Shown here piece by piece: positions 62,927 to 64,000 of a stretch of 64,000 bases of DNA. The translations under genes and the position numbers were made by a program. The stretch spans positions 7,773,358 to 7,837,357 of the forward strand of contig VZSE01014922.1 in the NCBI GenBank assembly GCA_013398275.1, written 5' to 3'. The stretch is from Promerops cafer (taxonomy: Eukaryota; Chordata; Aves; Passeriformes; Nectariniidae). The notes below the pieces were generated by a model. That model was not told where the DNA came from. It did not search any database and saw nothing but the letters and a program-made list of their open reading frames with translations. Each line of letters begins with the position of its first letter. Positions within the stretch are counted from its first letter, which is position 1.

Positions 62927-64000
62927 GCCATCATTCCCCATCCTCTTCCCACCAGCAATGGATGCAAACCACGATGCAAATAATTAATATGCTTGCCTCC
63001 CTTTGGGTTGACTGATAAAATGAAATCAGACAAATGAATTTTTGGCCCCCACTGATCTTTGAGTACACTGTGTTATGACAGGGTGTGAGATGACATGTCA
63101 GATAATGTATAGTGTCACACTCTCCAACTATTTGATGCCATTTAATGTAATGCATCCTGGCATGCCATGATGGGATGACACAAAATGAGAAAGAAGCCAA
63201 ACTGGAAATACCAATTACCCACTCTTAACCCTGAGGCAATAGGGGGAAAATATGCTTGTGTGTGGGTGACCCTTGCTCTGCTTGTTGCCTAAGCTTCATC
63301 ATTCAGGGGGTTTGTTTTGGGTACTCCTCAGTCCGAGGTCATTACCAGCCATTCCGATGGTCAAAGTGTCTGTAACCCTCCACTTCATCAGAAAGCCAGG
63401 AGAAGCAGCAGAGAAATCAACTGAAAAAAATTGTAAATCGCTGTTCCCACAGTGACAAGTTGAGCTGATATTCTTTGTCTAATGAGCTGCAAAGCCACAG
63501 GGTATAAGAAATAAAGAAAAGGCAGGAGAGAGCAAGGAGACGGGAGAGTGTGCTGGCAGGGAAGCTGAGTCAAAGCATCCAAGGACTGCACAGACAGACA
63601 GGGTCGAGGCTTGTGAGCTGCCTAGCAGAGTGGAAACAAGCAGGATGTAGGAATAACACACCCTGTTCTACTGCAGGCCCATCCTGGAGAAGGTTACACT
63701 CCCAGCCTACCCTGAGAAGCTCACTGTCACCTTTCCCTCCATCAGAAGTCAACTCTCTGACCTACCAATAACCTGCTCAGGTACTTGCTGCCTAAACTGG
63801 TGTCCTCAAAAGTTCTAAATCAAATCATTGCTTCTTCTTTGACCCCTTACGTTCTTAATGAGGGCACACTTTCACACCTGGGAATGTTGGCAGAGTGGAG
63901 GCAAACCAAGCCACCCAGCAGAGAGGCAGGGATGACTCCATGGGATCCCATGTCTCTCTGCTGCACCAGAACACCATCTGTGGCCAGCATGAATTCAAGT
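62927..64000. other. Unique DNA, nothing recognised
   Basis: Only short overlapping frames (at most 105 codons) and no recognisable repeat or RNA gene. Confidence 0.5.

Noticed and set aside
1..64000. CRISPR arrays, operons or prokaryotic gene clusters
   Set aside because: No regularly spaced repeats, no dense collinear coding and no ribosome-binding sites; the sequence is vertebrate non-coding DNA.

Overview
The window looks like gene-poor nuclear DNA from a bird, most likely a songbird. The evidence is repeat content: several CR1 LINE 3' ends of avian type, three solo LTRs with avian ERV architecture, simple microsatellites, and no mammalian-type SINEs. I recognised no intact protein-coding gene, rRNA, tRNA or CRISPR array. 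The longest open frames (up to 223 codons) lie inside LTRs or microsatellites and are incidental. It could be intergenic DNA or the inside of large introns; the sequence alone does not say which gene it belongs to.

Layout. 1-12 kb is unique AT-rich DNA with microsatellites and a possible decayed coding remnant on the minus strand (4.4-5.45 kb). 12-25.8 kb holds CR1 tails (12.0, 22.6 kb), a compound ATT/GTT microsatellite (16.25 kb), a modest CpG-enriched block (16.8-17.1 kb) and a short hairpin (23.15 kb). 25,878-27,272 is a complete solo LTR on the minus strand with a GTTGC target-site duplication (TSD). 27.3-36 kb is mostly unique, with a tiny CR1-tail-like palindromic insert between 23-base direct repeats (33.9 kb) and a CR1 tail at 34.8 kb.

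36.1-38.4 kb is the most structured part. A minus-strand CR1 fragment is split by a second solo LTR of the same family (36,687-37,884, plus strand, TSD GGAGC), and the composite is flanked by diverged direct repeats of about 89 bases. A single N inside this LTR stands where the other copy has about 260 extra bases. 38.9-55.3 kb is unique DNA with simple repeats, a perfect 12-bp hairpin (47.8 kb) and a GC spike (47.1 kb). 55,344-55,922 is a third solo LTR of another family, probably ERVL-like. 57.07-57.84 kb is a very old CR1 fragment with an eroded reverse-transcriptase FADD box. 58-64 kb is unique DNA with a 19-bp tandem duplication.

No genes act together here. The recurring process is retroelement insertion, including one nested insertion whose order can be read from the breakpoints. 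I found no convincing novel protein system.
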